DNA of 64,000 nt from contig CP075493.1 of the NCBI GenBank assembly GCA_021613535.1, positions 9,672,001-9,736,000 on the forward strand, read 5' to 3'. The translations under genes were made by a program, and so were the position numbers. Each line of letters opens with the position of its first letter. The first letter of the stretch is position 1. Origin of the DNA: Adineta vaga (Eukaryota > Rotifera). The notes below the pieces were generated by a model that did no database searches, was not told the DNA's origin, and was given only the letters and a program-made list of their open reading frames with translations. Shown here piece after piece: positions 11,701-24,665 of this stretch.

Positions 11701-13531
11701 ATATTTTACTTGATTTTACTCATAATGAAAACAATTCTGTACGAAATAATGCAATACGAATTGCCAAAAGTTTACATGAGAAAGATGAATTTAAACAATC
11801 AATTGAAGTACGTAAAGATTAAATGAAAGAAAACTTTTACTATTAGATATTTATTTATAGCAACATGCTTTGAAATTTTTGAAGCATTTAACAGCATCAC
11901 AACCACCTGAAGCACTTTTTAGTGAAGATAAAAAAACATCAACAAGTAAATAACTATTTTTCTTTTGAACATGAGAAAACTATGAATTGTTTAGTACCAA
12001 GTGATACATGGACAGAAGAATCGATTCGTCTTTGTTTACCTTTATACCTTAGTTTAATGCCATCGAATCATCATTTAATACAACCGTATGTTAGAAAAAT
12101 TTCAGATTTTTCAATTGATTTCAATGTTTCTATAGATTAGCAACAATCTATACAGCAGTAAATGGAGATATTAAACGTGTTATTCTTCGTGTATTAGAAA
12201 TTCCCGTAAGTTTTAGTAAAGACTTTTTTGATTGTAATTAAACATGATCTTTTTTTTCTAAATAAAAGGTTCGTGGAATGGGTATGAATAGTCCTGAATT
12301 ATTAAAATTAGTTGAAAATTGTCCAAAGGGTGCTGAAACATTAGTAACACGTATTATTCATATTCTCACTGAACAAAGTATAGTGATTTTCATGTTTTTA
12401 TTGTTGATGTATACATTTTATTGTACTATTTAGCTCCACCATCACCTGCTCTAGTTGAAAAAGTACGAGATCTATATCAGAAACGAGTGTCAGATGTTCG
12501 TTTTCTTATACCTGTACTAACCGGTTTAGAAAAGGTTTGTTATTCTATTTGTATTTTGATTAAATATTCTATTAAGAAATATTTTAGAGAGAAATTATTA
12601 GTGCATTACCAAAATTAATTAAACTTACTCAACCAGTCGTTAAAGAAGTTTTCAATCGACTTTTAGGTCTTAATGGTAAGTTAATACACATTATGTCCAT
12701 AAAATTTATTCATAAACTCATTTCTTGTCATTCTTCTTTTTTTTTAAGCTTCTTCTTCTACTCCTGAAACATCACATGCAAGTCCAATCTTACCATTTGA
12801 ATTATTGATTGCACTTCATCAAATTTCACCAGAAGAATGTGAATTGAAAACTGTTATGAACGGTAAATTTTTTTTACTCTAACAATTGATTTGATTATTT
12901 CTCATTTATTTTCTCTTAGCTACAACATTATGTTTAAATGAACGTTCAATTTATACACACAATGTTCTTGCTATTGTTATTCAACAACTTGTTGATATAA
13001 ATCCAATACCCGTTTTGTTTATGCGAACGGTTTTACAAGCACTTAGTTTCTATCCAAAAATGGTTGGTTTTGTTATGAATATTTTACAAAGATTAATAAC
13101 AAAACAAGTAAATCAATTGAAAAAATTCATTTGTTCTATTCTTCAGTTTTGATTTTTTCCCCATTCTTTCTAGGCATGGAAACAATCTCGAATTTGGGAA
13201 GGTTTTATAAAATGTTGTCAAAAAACTCGACCTCATTCATTTCCATTACTTCTTCAAATACCAGCTCCACAACTAAAACAGGTTTTTCAAACAGCACCTG
13301 AATTACGCGATGGTCTTATACGTCATATACGTTCAATGTCAGCAACACAAGTAAAATTTTCATGACGAAAATATTGATTTTTAAGAAATCTTCATTTATT
13401 TTTAGCGTTCAGTGATTCCACCATCGATCTTAACTGTTATTGAAGATAATTCCGAAAATGTTGCACCAGAAATTCGTATTCAAACTATTCCGACGACACC
13501 GACAACGACATCTTCATCAACTGAACAATAA
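8714..13531 (+). CDS. SYMPK: Symplekin, scaffold of the mRNA 3'-end processing complex
   Basis: Scaffold that ties CPSF/CstF to the histone pre-mRNA cleavage machinery and to Ssu72 phosphatase in the nucleus. I read about 20 exons with short introns and estimate roughly 1,150-1,200 residues, near the 1,270 of vertebrates. The N-terminal HEAT-repeat region is clear ([46 protein letters not shown]-like block near 9800). A nuclear-localisation-like stretch [17 protein letters not shown] sits near 10170. The C-terminal symplekin domain is strongly conserved: [48 protein letters not shown] and [13 protein letters not shown]. The first exon is only 24 nt (8714-8737). CCT6 starts 221 nt downstream on the same strand. 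Confidence 0.94.
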
Positions 13532-13752
13532 TTTCATTGATCTAGTCAAAACATTTCATTAACTGTTTATTGTCGATAGAAATATGTGTTAATGAAAAAA
13601 AAAACATAGAAAATCGAGACAGACATTAATCATACTTATTCATCTTTATTGTTGTTTTCTCTCTCTCTCTCTTTCTTTCTTTTCTTTTCATATTTTGTTG
13701 ATCTCTGCGTCGAATTTTTTTCATTAATGATACATTTTTTTTAGATTATATC

Positions 13753-15839
13753 ATGTCGGCAATCACAACATTGAACCCGAAAGCAGAAAGTGCTCGTCAA
13801 GCACAAGCTTTAGCAATTAATATTTCGGCAGCACGTGGTTTAGCAGAAATGCTCAAGACCAACTTAGGTCCAAAAGGAACAATGAAAATGTATGTATAAA
13901 AGGATAAAATTCATCAGACTTATTTCAATGGAGAATTCTAGGTTGGTATCAGGTGCCGGCGATATTAAAATAACTAAAGATGGCAATACATTGCTCCATG
14001 AAATGGTTTGTAAAACTTTTCTTGTTTTTCCATGTATTTATCATTTCAAATGAACTCTATTAATTATCTAGCAAATTCAACATCCAACTGCATCATTAAT
14101 TTCTCGTGCTGCTACTGCTCAAGATGATATTACTGGTGATGGAACAACATCGATTGTTTTACTAATTGGTGAATTACTCAAACAAGCCGATATTTATATA
14201 TCAGAAGTATGATGATAAAAATCTTTGTAGAAATACATCGATAGAATTGTTATTTTCTCATGTAGGGTCTTCATCCTCGTATCGTTGCTGAAGGTTTCGA
14301 ATTAGCTAAGAAAGAAGCATTACTAGTTCTTGATAAATGCAAAATTCCAATTGCTAATGATCGTGAAACATTGGTTCAAATAGCACGTACATCATTACGT
14401 ACAAAATTATTTATTGAAAATGCCGACATACTCACTGACGTTCGTATTGACCTGTTTTATTATCTTGAAAATAAATCTGTTCATATTTCATATGTAGATC
14501 GCTGTTGATGCTGTCTTAGCTTTACATGAACAAGGCAAACCAACTGATTTGAATATGGTTGAAATAATGGAAATGCAACATCGAACTGAAGCTGATTCAC
14601 GTCTTGTACGTGGTATCGTTTTAGATCATGGTGGTCGTCATCCATCGATGCCAAAAGCATTGAAAAATGCTTATATATTAACATGCAATATTTCACTTGA
14701 ATATGAAAAGACGTAAGCGAATGATTTAGTTTCAATTTCTTCAGAGAATGTTTCTTTCTAGGGAAGTCAATGCTGGATTCTTTTATAAGAATGCAGAAGA
14801 ACGTGATCGTCTCGTTGGATCCGAACGTAAATTTATTGATGATCGTGTTCAAAAAATTGTGGAATTAAAACGCAAAGTTTGCTCGGGTGATGATAAAGAT
14901 AAAACATTCGTTATTATCAATCAAAAAGGCATTGATCCATTTTCACTTGATGTCTTGGCTAAAGATGGTATTCTTGCATTAAGACGTGCTAAACGTCGTA
15001 ATATGGAACGAATAACATTAGCATGTGGTGGAGAAGCAATGAAGTAAGATTTAAATTTTAAAATAAAGATAGTTTTCGATGAGAAAACGAATTTTCCTTT
15101 TTTTTTATTTAATTAGTTCAGTGGAAAGTTTAACAAAAGATTGTCTTGGTTATGCTGAAGATGTTTATGAACATGTTCTGGTATGTAAAATAGAGTTTTT
15201 CAAGAGTATGAAAAGAAAAAAATATTGAATATTTTATTTTATAGGGTGAAGAAAAATTTACATTTATTGAAGGTTGTAAAAATCCAAAATCTGTTACAGT
15301 TTTACTCAAAGGTTCCACTAAATATATATTAAATCAATTAAAAGATGCACTTCGTGATGGTCTTCGATCAATTACAAATGCTATTGAAGATGGTTTATTT
15401 CTTTTTCTTTTCTTTTGTTTATATTCATGTAATGTATGATGATTTAGGTTGTGTTATACCTGGCGGTGGTGCTTTCGAAATTGTTGCTCATCAAGCGCTT
15501 ACTCAATATAAAGAACAAGTTAAAGGTCGTGCACGTTTAGGTGTACAAGCATTTGCTGAAGCATTATTAATTATTCCAAAAGCTATTGCACAAAATGCTG
15601 GACATGATCAACAAGAAACAATTGTTAAACTTCAACATGAATATGCCACATCAAAAATTCCTGTTGGTATTGATATTGCAACAGGTGAAGCAATGGAACC
15701 CAAATCATCTGGTATATATGATAATTATCGTGTGAAAAAACAACTAATTCATTCGAGTACATCAATTGCATCAAATTTGATTCTCGTCGATGAAATCCTT
15801 CGAGCTGGTTTATCATCATTACGTCCAGGTGCACAATAA
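13753..15839 (+). CDS. CCT6A: T-complex protein 1 subunit zeta (CCT6)
   Basis: One of eight subunits of the cytosolic TRiC/CCT chaperonin that folds actin, tubulin and other proteins. Group II chaperonin motifs appear in order: [20 protein letters not shown], the ATPase motif [11 protein letters not shown], the hinge and apical domain, then [16 protein letters not shown], and [12 protein letters not shown] near the C terminus. The segment [20 protein letters not shown] and the run [20 protein letters not shown] match the zeta subunit. Several short introns interrupt the frame, one at about 15391-15448. The start follows a TTTTTTTTAG acceptor by eight nucleotides. Length is about 530 residues as expected. 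The gene lies just after symplekin on the same strand. Confidence 0.95.
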
Positions 15840-17101
15840 AGTTATGCTTTTTTCTCGTTATATTAACATTTTCTGAGAATGAAATCAAAAAAGAACATTA
15901 AATTTCCTAGAAATCATTTTCATTCTTCAAAACCAAAAAGCAACAGAACAAGTTTTCCTTTTCTCGTTTCACTAAACCGTTGTTGTGTTTTTCTTGTTAT
16001 CCGTGTGGTTTTTTTAACGACGTTGAAATAAAATAAACGACAACTTACAACTTTTTTCTTATCCCTGAATTATACATAACGAACGGAAGTCTTAATCTGT
16101 CTACTATAGTATTTATGATTTGACTGAATATAACTGACAAAAATTCATTTCTTTTCTATTTTCTCATATCTTGATATATATATATATATAATTGAAACAG
16201 CTCAGTTTCTTGTACCTGAAAAATACTATAAAGATAATAACATTTGTTTATAAAGTTCAAATCGAAATCAATAGACATGCAAAATCGTATAGCAACTGAT
16301 GATAGACTCAAAGTTGTGATGTATCTCTTTCATCCAAGCTAAATTTAGAATTTAATCGACATTTTCCTATTTCTATCAATGATCATCTAAACAAACCAAT
16401 CCGATTATTTGGATTTCCATACATTAATCAATTAATGCACGTCGAAATGCTGATTATCATCTGATTCAATACAAAATCAATAATTCATTAGGAATATGAT
16501 GATCAAAGTATCTAATGTTTTAGTCCGACATACTCGTTTTAGATCGTCTCGAATCACTAACAAACAATTTCATATGAAGAAAGAAAAATCGATAAAAACA
16601 TTTTATAAAAGAAATTCTTCTAATCATCACTTTTGATAATTAGAAAGAGAAAATTTCCGGTAGTTCACTTAATTATATTTAAATATTTCAATGACGATTA
16701 AACCATATGAGTAGGTTCATGGAATAACATGCAATTCAAATGATCGAAACCAAGGTGTTAATTATATATTTAGAAAAAATTGTTTGCAAAATATTAAGAT
16801 TCTTTCAATCGCCTACACTATTAGTTTGACTTAGCGTATTCAATAATGAAAAAAAAATTTTAATATAAATAATTTAGATTACCAAATAATAGTGGATGAA
16901 ATAGAGGGAAATAAATGTTCGGAAAGAAGAAGAAAAAAAAGAAGAACAAACAGAATAATATTCATATAAAAAGTCATTTTGATCATTGACGACGAATTAC
17001 AATTTTTTTTATTCATCAAAGTACAACAGAAGAAATCCTCAAGTAAGCTTTACGTACACTCATATATCGTACTATTGATCTGAACTTTCTATTTAGATAT
17101 C
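15840..17101. other. Intergenic spacer, 1.26 kb
   Basis: AT-rich DNA with a short TA dinucleotide tract near 16175-16190 and scattered A-rich runs. I see no coding exon and no RNA gene. It must hold the CCT6 3' UTR and the promoter of the small secreted-peptide gene; a TATTTAG acceptor ends at 17096. Confidence 0.4.
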
Positions 17102-17457
17102 ATGTCTGTCGTTATCAAGAAAATTCTCCTTAGCCTTAGTCTAATCCTTTTAGTTTCTCTATTCATTGGCACACAAGCTGCTGATATAACCTCGTCTGAT
17201 CAATTGATTGTAAGTAAAGAAAAAACTGAAATGTTGTTTAATTATGAAGTTCTTTGGTCTTTATTTTCAAGAAAATGAAAAATCCTGAAGAGAAATCGTT
17301 TGAAACTATTCATCATATGGGAAAACGACGATTTTTACCAACACGACGTGAATTAGAACAATATATGAACGAAGATGATGAATCTCATTTGAATATGAAA
17401 AGATATTTCTTAAAATCCAAACGATATTTTCTTAACAGTAAACGAAATGATGAATGA
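17102..17457 (+). CDS. Predicted small secreted neuropeptide/prohormone precursor
   Basis: Two exons, 17102-17209 and 17272-17457, encode 97 residues. Residues 1-26 form a classical signal peptide: Lys-Lys, then LLSLSLILLVSLFIG and TQA before the probable cleavage site. The mature part carries prohormone-convertase sites. HHMGKRR would release a peptide with a C-terminal amide, because Gly precedes the dibasic site. Near the end KRYFLKSKRYFLNSKR frames two near-identical pentapeptides, YFLKS and YFLNS. A family name cannot be given. Architecture (signal peptide, one amidation site, repeated short peptides between KR pairs) is what supports a neuropeptide or peptide hormone. The stop lies just before a 3' UTR intron (17459-17534). 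The start follows a TATTTAG acceptor by five nucleotides. Confidence 0.75.
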
Positions 17458-18054
17458 TGTAAGATCAATTCGCTTTATTTCTATTTTTGAATAAAATCAA
17501 AAATATTTCATGTATTTTGTTTCTTTGTTTCCAGAAATAAACTATTCATCAATCCCTACTACATCGATATGAACTCATTCTATTAGTTACATTGAATGTA
17601 ATGAACGGGAGAAAGAAAAAGAAACGATGATTGAAATAAATCTCTTTTTGCTTGTTTTTCATGCGAACATCTTCAGTTGATAAATTGATTTCAAAAGCTG
17701 TTTATTTAAACTAATATTATCAGTAATGATCATTTCAACAAAAAATATTATATACTTTTGTTTGATCAATCGATCATATTTATCGTTACTGAAATGTACG
17801 TTGAAATAAACAAAATACAAACATAGATATAGACTTTGACTAACAAAACATCTGTAAATAAAACAAACGAACGTTTAGAATAATTATATTGTTTTTAGAA
17901 AAAGAACAAACACAACGAGAATAGAAGGAAGGAAAGATATATGTATATATGTATTGCACGAAAATCTTAAATAGATGAGATAGAGTGCGAGATTGAAGTA
18001 TAGAAGACAGAAACACACGGATATATATATGTATAGAGAATAATTTGGTTTAGA
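17458..18054. other. Intergenic region with a 3' UTR intron and convergent gene ends
   Basis: Begins with a likely GT-AG intron in the peptide gene 3' UTR (17459-17534). The rest is AT-rich, including GTATATATG-type repeats near 17940-18030. No coding signal is convincing. Confidence 0.4.
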
Positions 18055-20230
18055 TCAATGTTTTATATGAACTTCAGCTGGTGGTGGTGGTTGTTTTGAT
18101 CGATCAATTATATTAAAAGCATAGATATTTAAATGATCACATATTTGTCGAACCTAAAATATTCAATAGAAGTTTGTTTTAAATAAAAATTCTTTTACCA
18201 CACAAACAGCATAATGTAAATGTGCCAAAATAACAAAAATATTCAAAAGAAATAAAAGTGTAAATTCCATTCTTTCCGTAAGTCCACCATAGACAGACAT
18301 GAGTTGTATGGGAACAAAAAAATAGAGAAGTGTATTGAAACCATCCGAACGTGTTGATGTCATTTGTGCAACAACGAGACGACACTAAACAAAGAAAAGC
18401 ATTTTTATCGATGAAATCATTTATTGAAAGTTTTCTTGTCTATTATACATACAGCAATATTCGAAAAAGTTGCACCAACAGCCGAAAAAAATATACGTGA
18501 TTGTTTATGCATAATCATATGAGGAGAAGCCAGGCCCCACCAAGTTGAAGAAATGAATAATATAGCTGGTGAAATTAATGGTCGAAGAGCTTCATAATAT
18601 GTTCGATTGTAACCAGAACCATTCTTATATGATCTAAATGAAAGAAAGAATATTTTGTAGATAATTAATTTCATCTAAAGAGATTATCTAGTGACTACCG
18701 CGATTTTGTACGTAAGCAATTCGAATCAAAAATGAAATCTTCACTACTTACTGTTGAATATGTTGAATACTGATAGGAACAGATGTACATATTGCAAATA
18801 CTATTTAACAATGAAGAATCAAATAGATAAGAAAGTGTTGTTTTTTTGAATAAAAACAAACTTACATGGCCAAATGAATTCTACACATTTTGCAAATGGA
18901 ACATTGAGAACCGGAACATCAAAGTGAAAAGCAGCTGGTGTAAAAAATATGCAACTAAATAAGTTATAGTCATGATCTATATCAACAAATCAAAAACATT
19001 AAGATTCATTTATAAAACAATGAAAGTTTTTACCAGCATTGATATATCATAAGACCAAGGTAGATATAAGACTTTTGTGTTATATTTTTCCCAATGTGAA
19101 TCAATAAATGAGAGATAAATAATCCACAAAAGCATATGCATAGCCATTGGACTAAAACCATATTCACTTTTGGATATAACAGAAAAAATACAAACAGGAA
19201 AAAGAAAGCAAGCCCAAGAATCAACACCATGATCGAATAACTCTCCTAAAGCACTACTTGATTTAGTACGACGAGCTTGTTTTCCATCCATTCCATCTGA
19301 TAAATAGTAAAGAAAAAAATCAGCATTTAATTTTTCAATATTTTTCTTTACCTAATTGATGAGAACAAAACTGACAAATAGCTGCAACAAGCCATATCCA
19401 TCTTGGAAGAACGAGTGATTCAGTGAAATAGAAGTCATAGTATGAAAACATAACAAAATTGAAAACAAGAAGCAAAAAGCCAAGAAATGTCATTAGATTC
19501 GGTGCAAACCATCGTGGAAAAAACTAAAGAAGAAACATTTCAAGATGGAAAAGAGAATTTTTGTATCAAAAAGAATCATAATCATGGAATTATCTATTTT
19601 AAATACAAAGAATTCTTTGTTAAACAATAATTGCTACGGTCAATTGAAATCTAACTCGATCGTTTATCATTTCTAGCACAATCATTGGCAATGTACATGA
19701 CCTATAGTTAACCTTTTCATTAGTTTGAACTGAATCAATAAATAAATCGTACAAAAACTGAAAACGAGTTGCATATCATTTCTTCTCCTCACGAGATCGA
19801 TATAAATGAACTAAGAAAAAGGGAAAAATAATTCCCTCGAAGAGTCACGACTAACGATGTTTTTCTGAATAGCATTAAAAGATATGACCGTTTCATCAGA
19901 TATTATTTCCATTCTTTCGAATTATTAATGATTTCCCGAATATCTTTTTCCGAAATAGAGAAAAAAATATCATTTGAGTAACTACTTGAAAAACAAACTT
20001 TTTTTTTTGCTTCGTACCTCTACGCAATAGTTCCAAAATGGTTGCATGACATAAATTGATATAGGAGATGTATCAATCGCATTGTACTAGATAGAAAAAA
20101 AGAAAAAACAGTATATAGAATCATGTTTTCTTCTTGGTGATTTTTTCATTACCTTATATTCATTAAGACCTTTTAAATGCTCCCGGCCAAGATACTGATA
20201 ATTGAAAAGATTCATTGTTCGTCGATTCAT
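18055..20230 (-). CDS. SELENOI: Ethanolaminephosphotransferase (EPT1/SELENOI-like)
   Basis: CDP-alcohol phosphotransferase that joins CDP-ethanolamine to diacylglycerol in the last step of the Kennedy pathway; membranes of ER and Golgi. Nine exons in transcript order: 20230-20153, 20086-20018, 19523-19352, 19296-19034, 18954-18866, 18800-18752, 18633-18453, 18384-18199, 18154-18055. The catalytic signature DG-x2-AR-x8-G-x3-D-x3-D is complete, from DGKQARR through GELFDHGVD. SHWEKYNTKVLYLPWSYDIS is the block that favours EPT1 over choline enzymes. Several hydrophobic membrane segments follow. Vertebrate EPT1 has a selenocysteine near its C terminus; here the frame ends at TGA after EVHIKH and I treat it as a stop. 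An acceptor-like TTAG lies 12 nt before the ATG. Intron 2 is unusually long (494 nt). Confidence 0.9.
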
Positions 20231-20514
20231 TGATTGTCTGTTCTAATACTAACAAAAGTAACGAGAGAAGAGGAGGAAAAGAATGGAATAGTGCCATTCT
20301 TACAATTTCATTCGTCTGCGAGTTGAACCAATTATAATTGAATCAGATCCATAGTTTTCTCTTATCTTTTTCATGGATGTTTGTTATTCTTCTTGTTGAG
20401 TCGAGTTTTTTCTTTCTACTGAGCTAACTTGTTGTTTGATTTGAAAATTTTTGTTTTGCTTTATCTACATTTTATGTCTTTACATGTAAAACGAAATTAA
20501 TCTTTCTCTTTTCA

Positions 20515-23500
20515 ATGACAACAATTATTGAATATCCAACAACATCTGATGATGAAGAATCATTAGAGGATGAAAAAACAACTAGTGGATCATTTCGAAA
20601 TGGAGATTTTCAAGGACGACTTTTTAAATGGACTAACTATTTACATGGATGGCAGGAAAGATATTTGATCTTAAAGAATGGATTTTTAAATTATTATAAG
20701 AATGAATTTGATATTGGTCTCGGTTGTCGAGGTGCACTTTCTGTTAAACAAGCACTTATTCAGGTATATATCGCTATGAATATTTATCTAAAACAAAATG
20801 CAGATAACAATCATATTGATACTTCATATTAAAAATAGATATCTGTTTAAAAATGTACTCTTTCACATTTTTAGTCTCATGAATTTGATGAATGTCGATT
20901 TGATATACGTGTTGGTGATTCCGTATGGTATATACGTGCACATAGTCCTGAAGATCGTGAACGATGGATTCAAGCATTAGAAGATCATAAACAACTATGT
21001 AAAAGTGAATCAGGTTACGGAAGTGAAACTAGTCTACGACGTCATCCAAGTCTTGGTTCATTAGCATCCACAGCAAGTGCAAGTGCTACATCGACTGGTT
21101 CATTTAAAGTGAGAAGAAACCTTTCTTGATGTCTAAAACAAAAAGAAATCATTTATTTTGTTTTTCATAGAAAGATCGTTATTTAAAAGAAAAATTAAGT
21201 GAACTAGAAACATTTCGAGAATTACTTGTTCAACAAGTATCAACATTGCAAACCTATTTTGATGCTTGTGCTAATGCAGTTACCACAGGATTTGAACCCT
21301 ATCAAAAAGAATGTATGCTAAAAGAAGTTTACAATTTGAGACATAGTTTGATAAAAATTTCTTTTAGATGAGAATGCATCTGAACTTGATTTTGAAGAAT
21401 CCTTAGATAAAAATGAGCCAATCAAATCATCTTCCATAAAGCCAGGTATGTTTTAATAAAGAATGAGAAAAACAAAATGTTTTTGTTTATGAATAATTAT
21501 GTCTCTAGGAATTGATCGATTAGCATTAGGTGATCATGCAGCTATGGCAGTCGATTTCAAGGGCGAAGGTTAAACTTTTTTGTTTTTTATTTAGCACATT
21601 CATATTTTATCAATCAATGTTCATTTTAGCATTAACATTTAAAGCAACAACAGATGGAGTTATACATAACTTAGCATTTTGTATCGAACTTATGCAAAAA
21701 CGAGAAGATATTTGGAGAAAAAAACATGAAAAAGTTAGAGAAAAAACGAAATTTTGATGTATCAATACAATGAATGTTTAATTGGATTTTTCGTAGGAAT
21801 TAGAACGTCGAAAGAAATTTCAAGAATTATATAGTAAAATAAGTAAACAAAAAATTCCTATATTTGGTTCTCCAGATGCAGAAGTAAATATTTGATTATA
21901 CTTAAATGATTAGATTATCATTCGCTTTGTTTTTGTTAAAGGAGGGACCACACAGTACATTGAAAGAAGAAGAGTTTTTCGATGCACTTGATCAATCTCT
22001 GGATCGAATCGATCGCGAATCTGATAATTATCAACGTATGGTAAGTGTTATTGTTTTTTTTCTTCCCTTTTCGTCAATACATAACATTAGTAGAAATGAG
22101 TAACTAAGATAACATCTATCGATCATATATACATATAGACAGAACAAAAGTGTTCTGTTCTCTTCTTTTTTTTCTCAATGCATAACTGATTGAGATAAGA
22201 GTTCCTATTTTTTTTATACTATGGATAAATGACCATGAAATGATATCGTACGTTAAATATTATTACTCATTAGGTATATTATTCATAGAGACGACACGTA
22301 AGCGATAGTAGAACAGTGTATGACGATTTTTCTTTGTATGTTTTGTTTGTGATATTCGTACAAATATACATAGTTATTATAACAAACGAAATAGTGATAA
22401 ATAAGGATAATAATGGAGTCTGCAGGAATCAATTATCAGATATATGAAACAAATTCAATTAAACCAATTAGAATCATTTCTGTAGTTCAACCGTTGTCTT
22501 TTCATTCACAATCGTTCCTTAATTATAGACATAGTCAACAATTTTGTTATCGAAATAATAAGTTTTCCGCGACATCAACTCAGATACCTTTTCATATTTC
22601 ATCTGTCGGTATTCATACAATTGAGGATAACCTAGTTAATATATCATCATTCGATAAGGTCTGAATCAATTATATCAATAAACTACGATATTAATTCTAA
22701 TGTATATATTTTTTTTCTAGTCAAAATTATCTTCTAAATCAAAAACTTCAACCAATGAAACAGTAGATCAATCAAAATCTTCACAAAAAAACTCTCCAAC
22801 AACAGTTACTAATGCAACAGTAGTATCAACACCAAATGAAGGCAATTTAATTATCCAAGGAAAACATCGTTTAGCTACTGAAGTAAATAAATTGTTTGTT
22901 ACTTGTTTATTTTTTATACTAGTTATGAATAGGTTGAACGTATTGTTCAAGAACATTTACAGTATGTTCGTGAAGATGTTAGTCATGGTTGGGATTTAAT
23001 ACATCAAGAAGGCGAAATGAAAGTATATCGACGTGAAGTTGAAGAGAATGGAATTGTTGTTGATCCTCTCAAATGTTTTCATACAATTAAAGTAGATAAT
23101 CCTTTTTATCTTCTCTTCCTTCAATATGAATGCATATTTATTTGATTTAGGGTGTTACCGGTCATGAAATTTGTCGATATTTTTGGGAATTTCAATATCG
23201 AATGGATTGGGAAAGTAAGTTGAAATGAATCATATATTGTTCGATTAATCATTGGAATTTTTCTCTCTAGCAACATTGGATTTAACTAAAATTATTGAAG
23301 TCTTAGATCCAGATACAGTAATATTTTTTCAATTACATAAACGTGTATGGCCGGCTGCACAACGTGATTCATGTTTCTGGTCTCATATTCGATGTATGTC
23401 CAATTCTGAAGAAGACCAACCAACATGGATTGTTGTCAATTATACCACACCACATCCTCTTGCACCAGTAGGAGAAGAAATTAATAAGGATTTTTGAAGA

Positions 23501-23918
23501 GAAATTTGCTTTTCTTCTAGATCAAATCGCCACTAGTTCGTCTGGTAGCAAATGTTGCATTGATATGTGAAACAATCATCAAGGAACCACCACTCAATCC
23601 TAAAGATATTAAACGAGAAAATATCGAATGCAAACTTACTTATGTTGCTCTTAGTATGTAATATTTTATCTATTAGTTGATTTTTATGTTCATCAACGAA
23701 AAGATTAAATTTTATCGTTTGTCTTCTTTGTTTTAGTCAATCCTGGTGGATGGGTACCGATTGCAGCAGTACGAAGGTAAATTTCGTTCATTCATATTAT
23801 AAATTCAATTGTAAGTTTTCGTGTTTTCAGTGTGGCTAAACGTGAATATCCACGCTTTGTTAAACGTTTTACATCGTATGTGGTCGAACAAACACGCGAC
23901 AAGCCAATTCTATTTTAA
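20515..23918 (+). CDS. CERT1: Ceramide transfer protein CERT (PH-FFAT-START)
   Basis: Moves ceramide from ER to trans-Golgi for sphingomyelin synthesis. In order: an N-terminal PH domain ([20 protein letters not shown] and [18 protein letters not shown]) that binds PI4P; a serine-rich motif [17 protein letters not shown], the phospho-switch region of the family; a coiled-coil middle; the FFAT-type ER-anchor motif EEEFFDALD; and a C-terminal START domain with [50 protein letters not shown] and the typical ending DKPILF. About ten introns are short except 22041-22720 (680 nt), which contains a possible alternative first exon. No acceptor precedes the ATG here, only a pyrimidine-rich TTTCTCTTTTCA. 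All key blocks are intact. Confidence 0.95.
22413..22661 (+). other. Possible alternative first exon inside a CERT intron
   Basis: An 83-codon frame begins with ATG at 22413 inside the longest CERT intron. It remains open to AAG at 22656-22658, where a GT (GTCTGA) could act as donor. Joined to the next CERT exon at 22721 it stays in phase, which would give a START-only protein lacking the PH and FFAT parts. The donor is weak and no transcript evidence exists. Confidence 0.3.
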
Positions 23919-24665
23919 TTTCAATGCACAGAATTTCTTGACGAAATTGATCCTTCATTCTCTTTTTCTTCTCTAACAATCATTTGGCATTCTATCTCTG
24001 TCTCTTTCTTTCTTTTTCTCTTGTGCTGCATATCAATATTTCTTTTGTTATTGATGTTGTTATTTCCAATTTTTTGACATTGCTTACTTGTCTGTATACA
24101 TACCATGTGATGATATGAATGTTTCTTTTCTTTTTGTATATGAAAAACAAACTATCTTCAATAAGAGACAGAAAAAAACAATCCTTGATTCTTATTTTGA
24201 CCCGATTCACATAATAAGGGAGTTTCTTTGATGTACTTATGTACTATGAATAAAATAAACTCATTATTGACGAGATGAAAACTGTCGAAATGATATTCAG
24301 GTAGTCTGTTTTGCATAATTGATTAAATTTCTATATATTGAAATTTTGTAGGAATGGGTAAATGCAGTGTTTGTGAAATTTTTCATTGAATAATATCAAT
24401 ACCAAGAACAAGTAGGAAACTATGTGAAGAATCAACAGTATATGGAACATTTCATACATTGTTCTATTCTAGTACTAAGAGGCATTACGTACACATTGCT
24501 CAGGCATGAATGCTATAAGACAGCAAGATTTACATGAGTAGGAGAATATCGGTATCTAATGATAATGATCATTACAGATATCTGTAGAGAGTTTTCTATT
24601 ATTTTTGAGAATTAAATGTTATATTAAAAACTTGATATTTTTAAGTTTTAGATTACGTTTTAGCC
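23919..24665. other. Intergenic spacer, CERT to SLC26
   Basis: Holds the CERT 3' UTR and the SLC26 promoter. No exon or RNA gene recognised. Two TTTTAG acceptors occur just before the next start, the last at 24658-24663, two nucleotides from the ATG. Confidence 0.4.

Noticed and set aside
18055-18057. TGA of the EPT1-like gene as a selenocysteine codon
   Set aside because: Vertebrate EPT1 has a C-terminal selenocysteine, but sequence after this TGA is low-complexity and unlike a conserved tail, and I saw no SECIS-like element. Treated as a stop.
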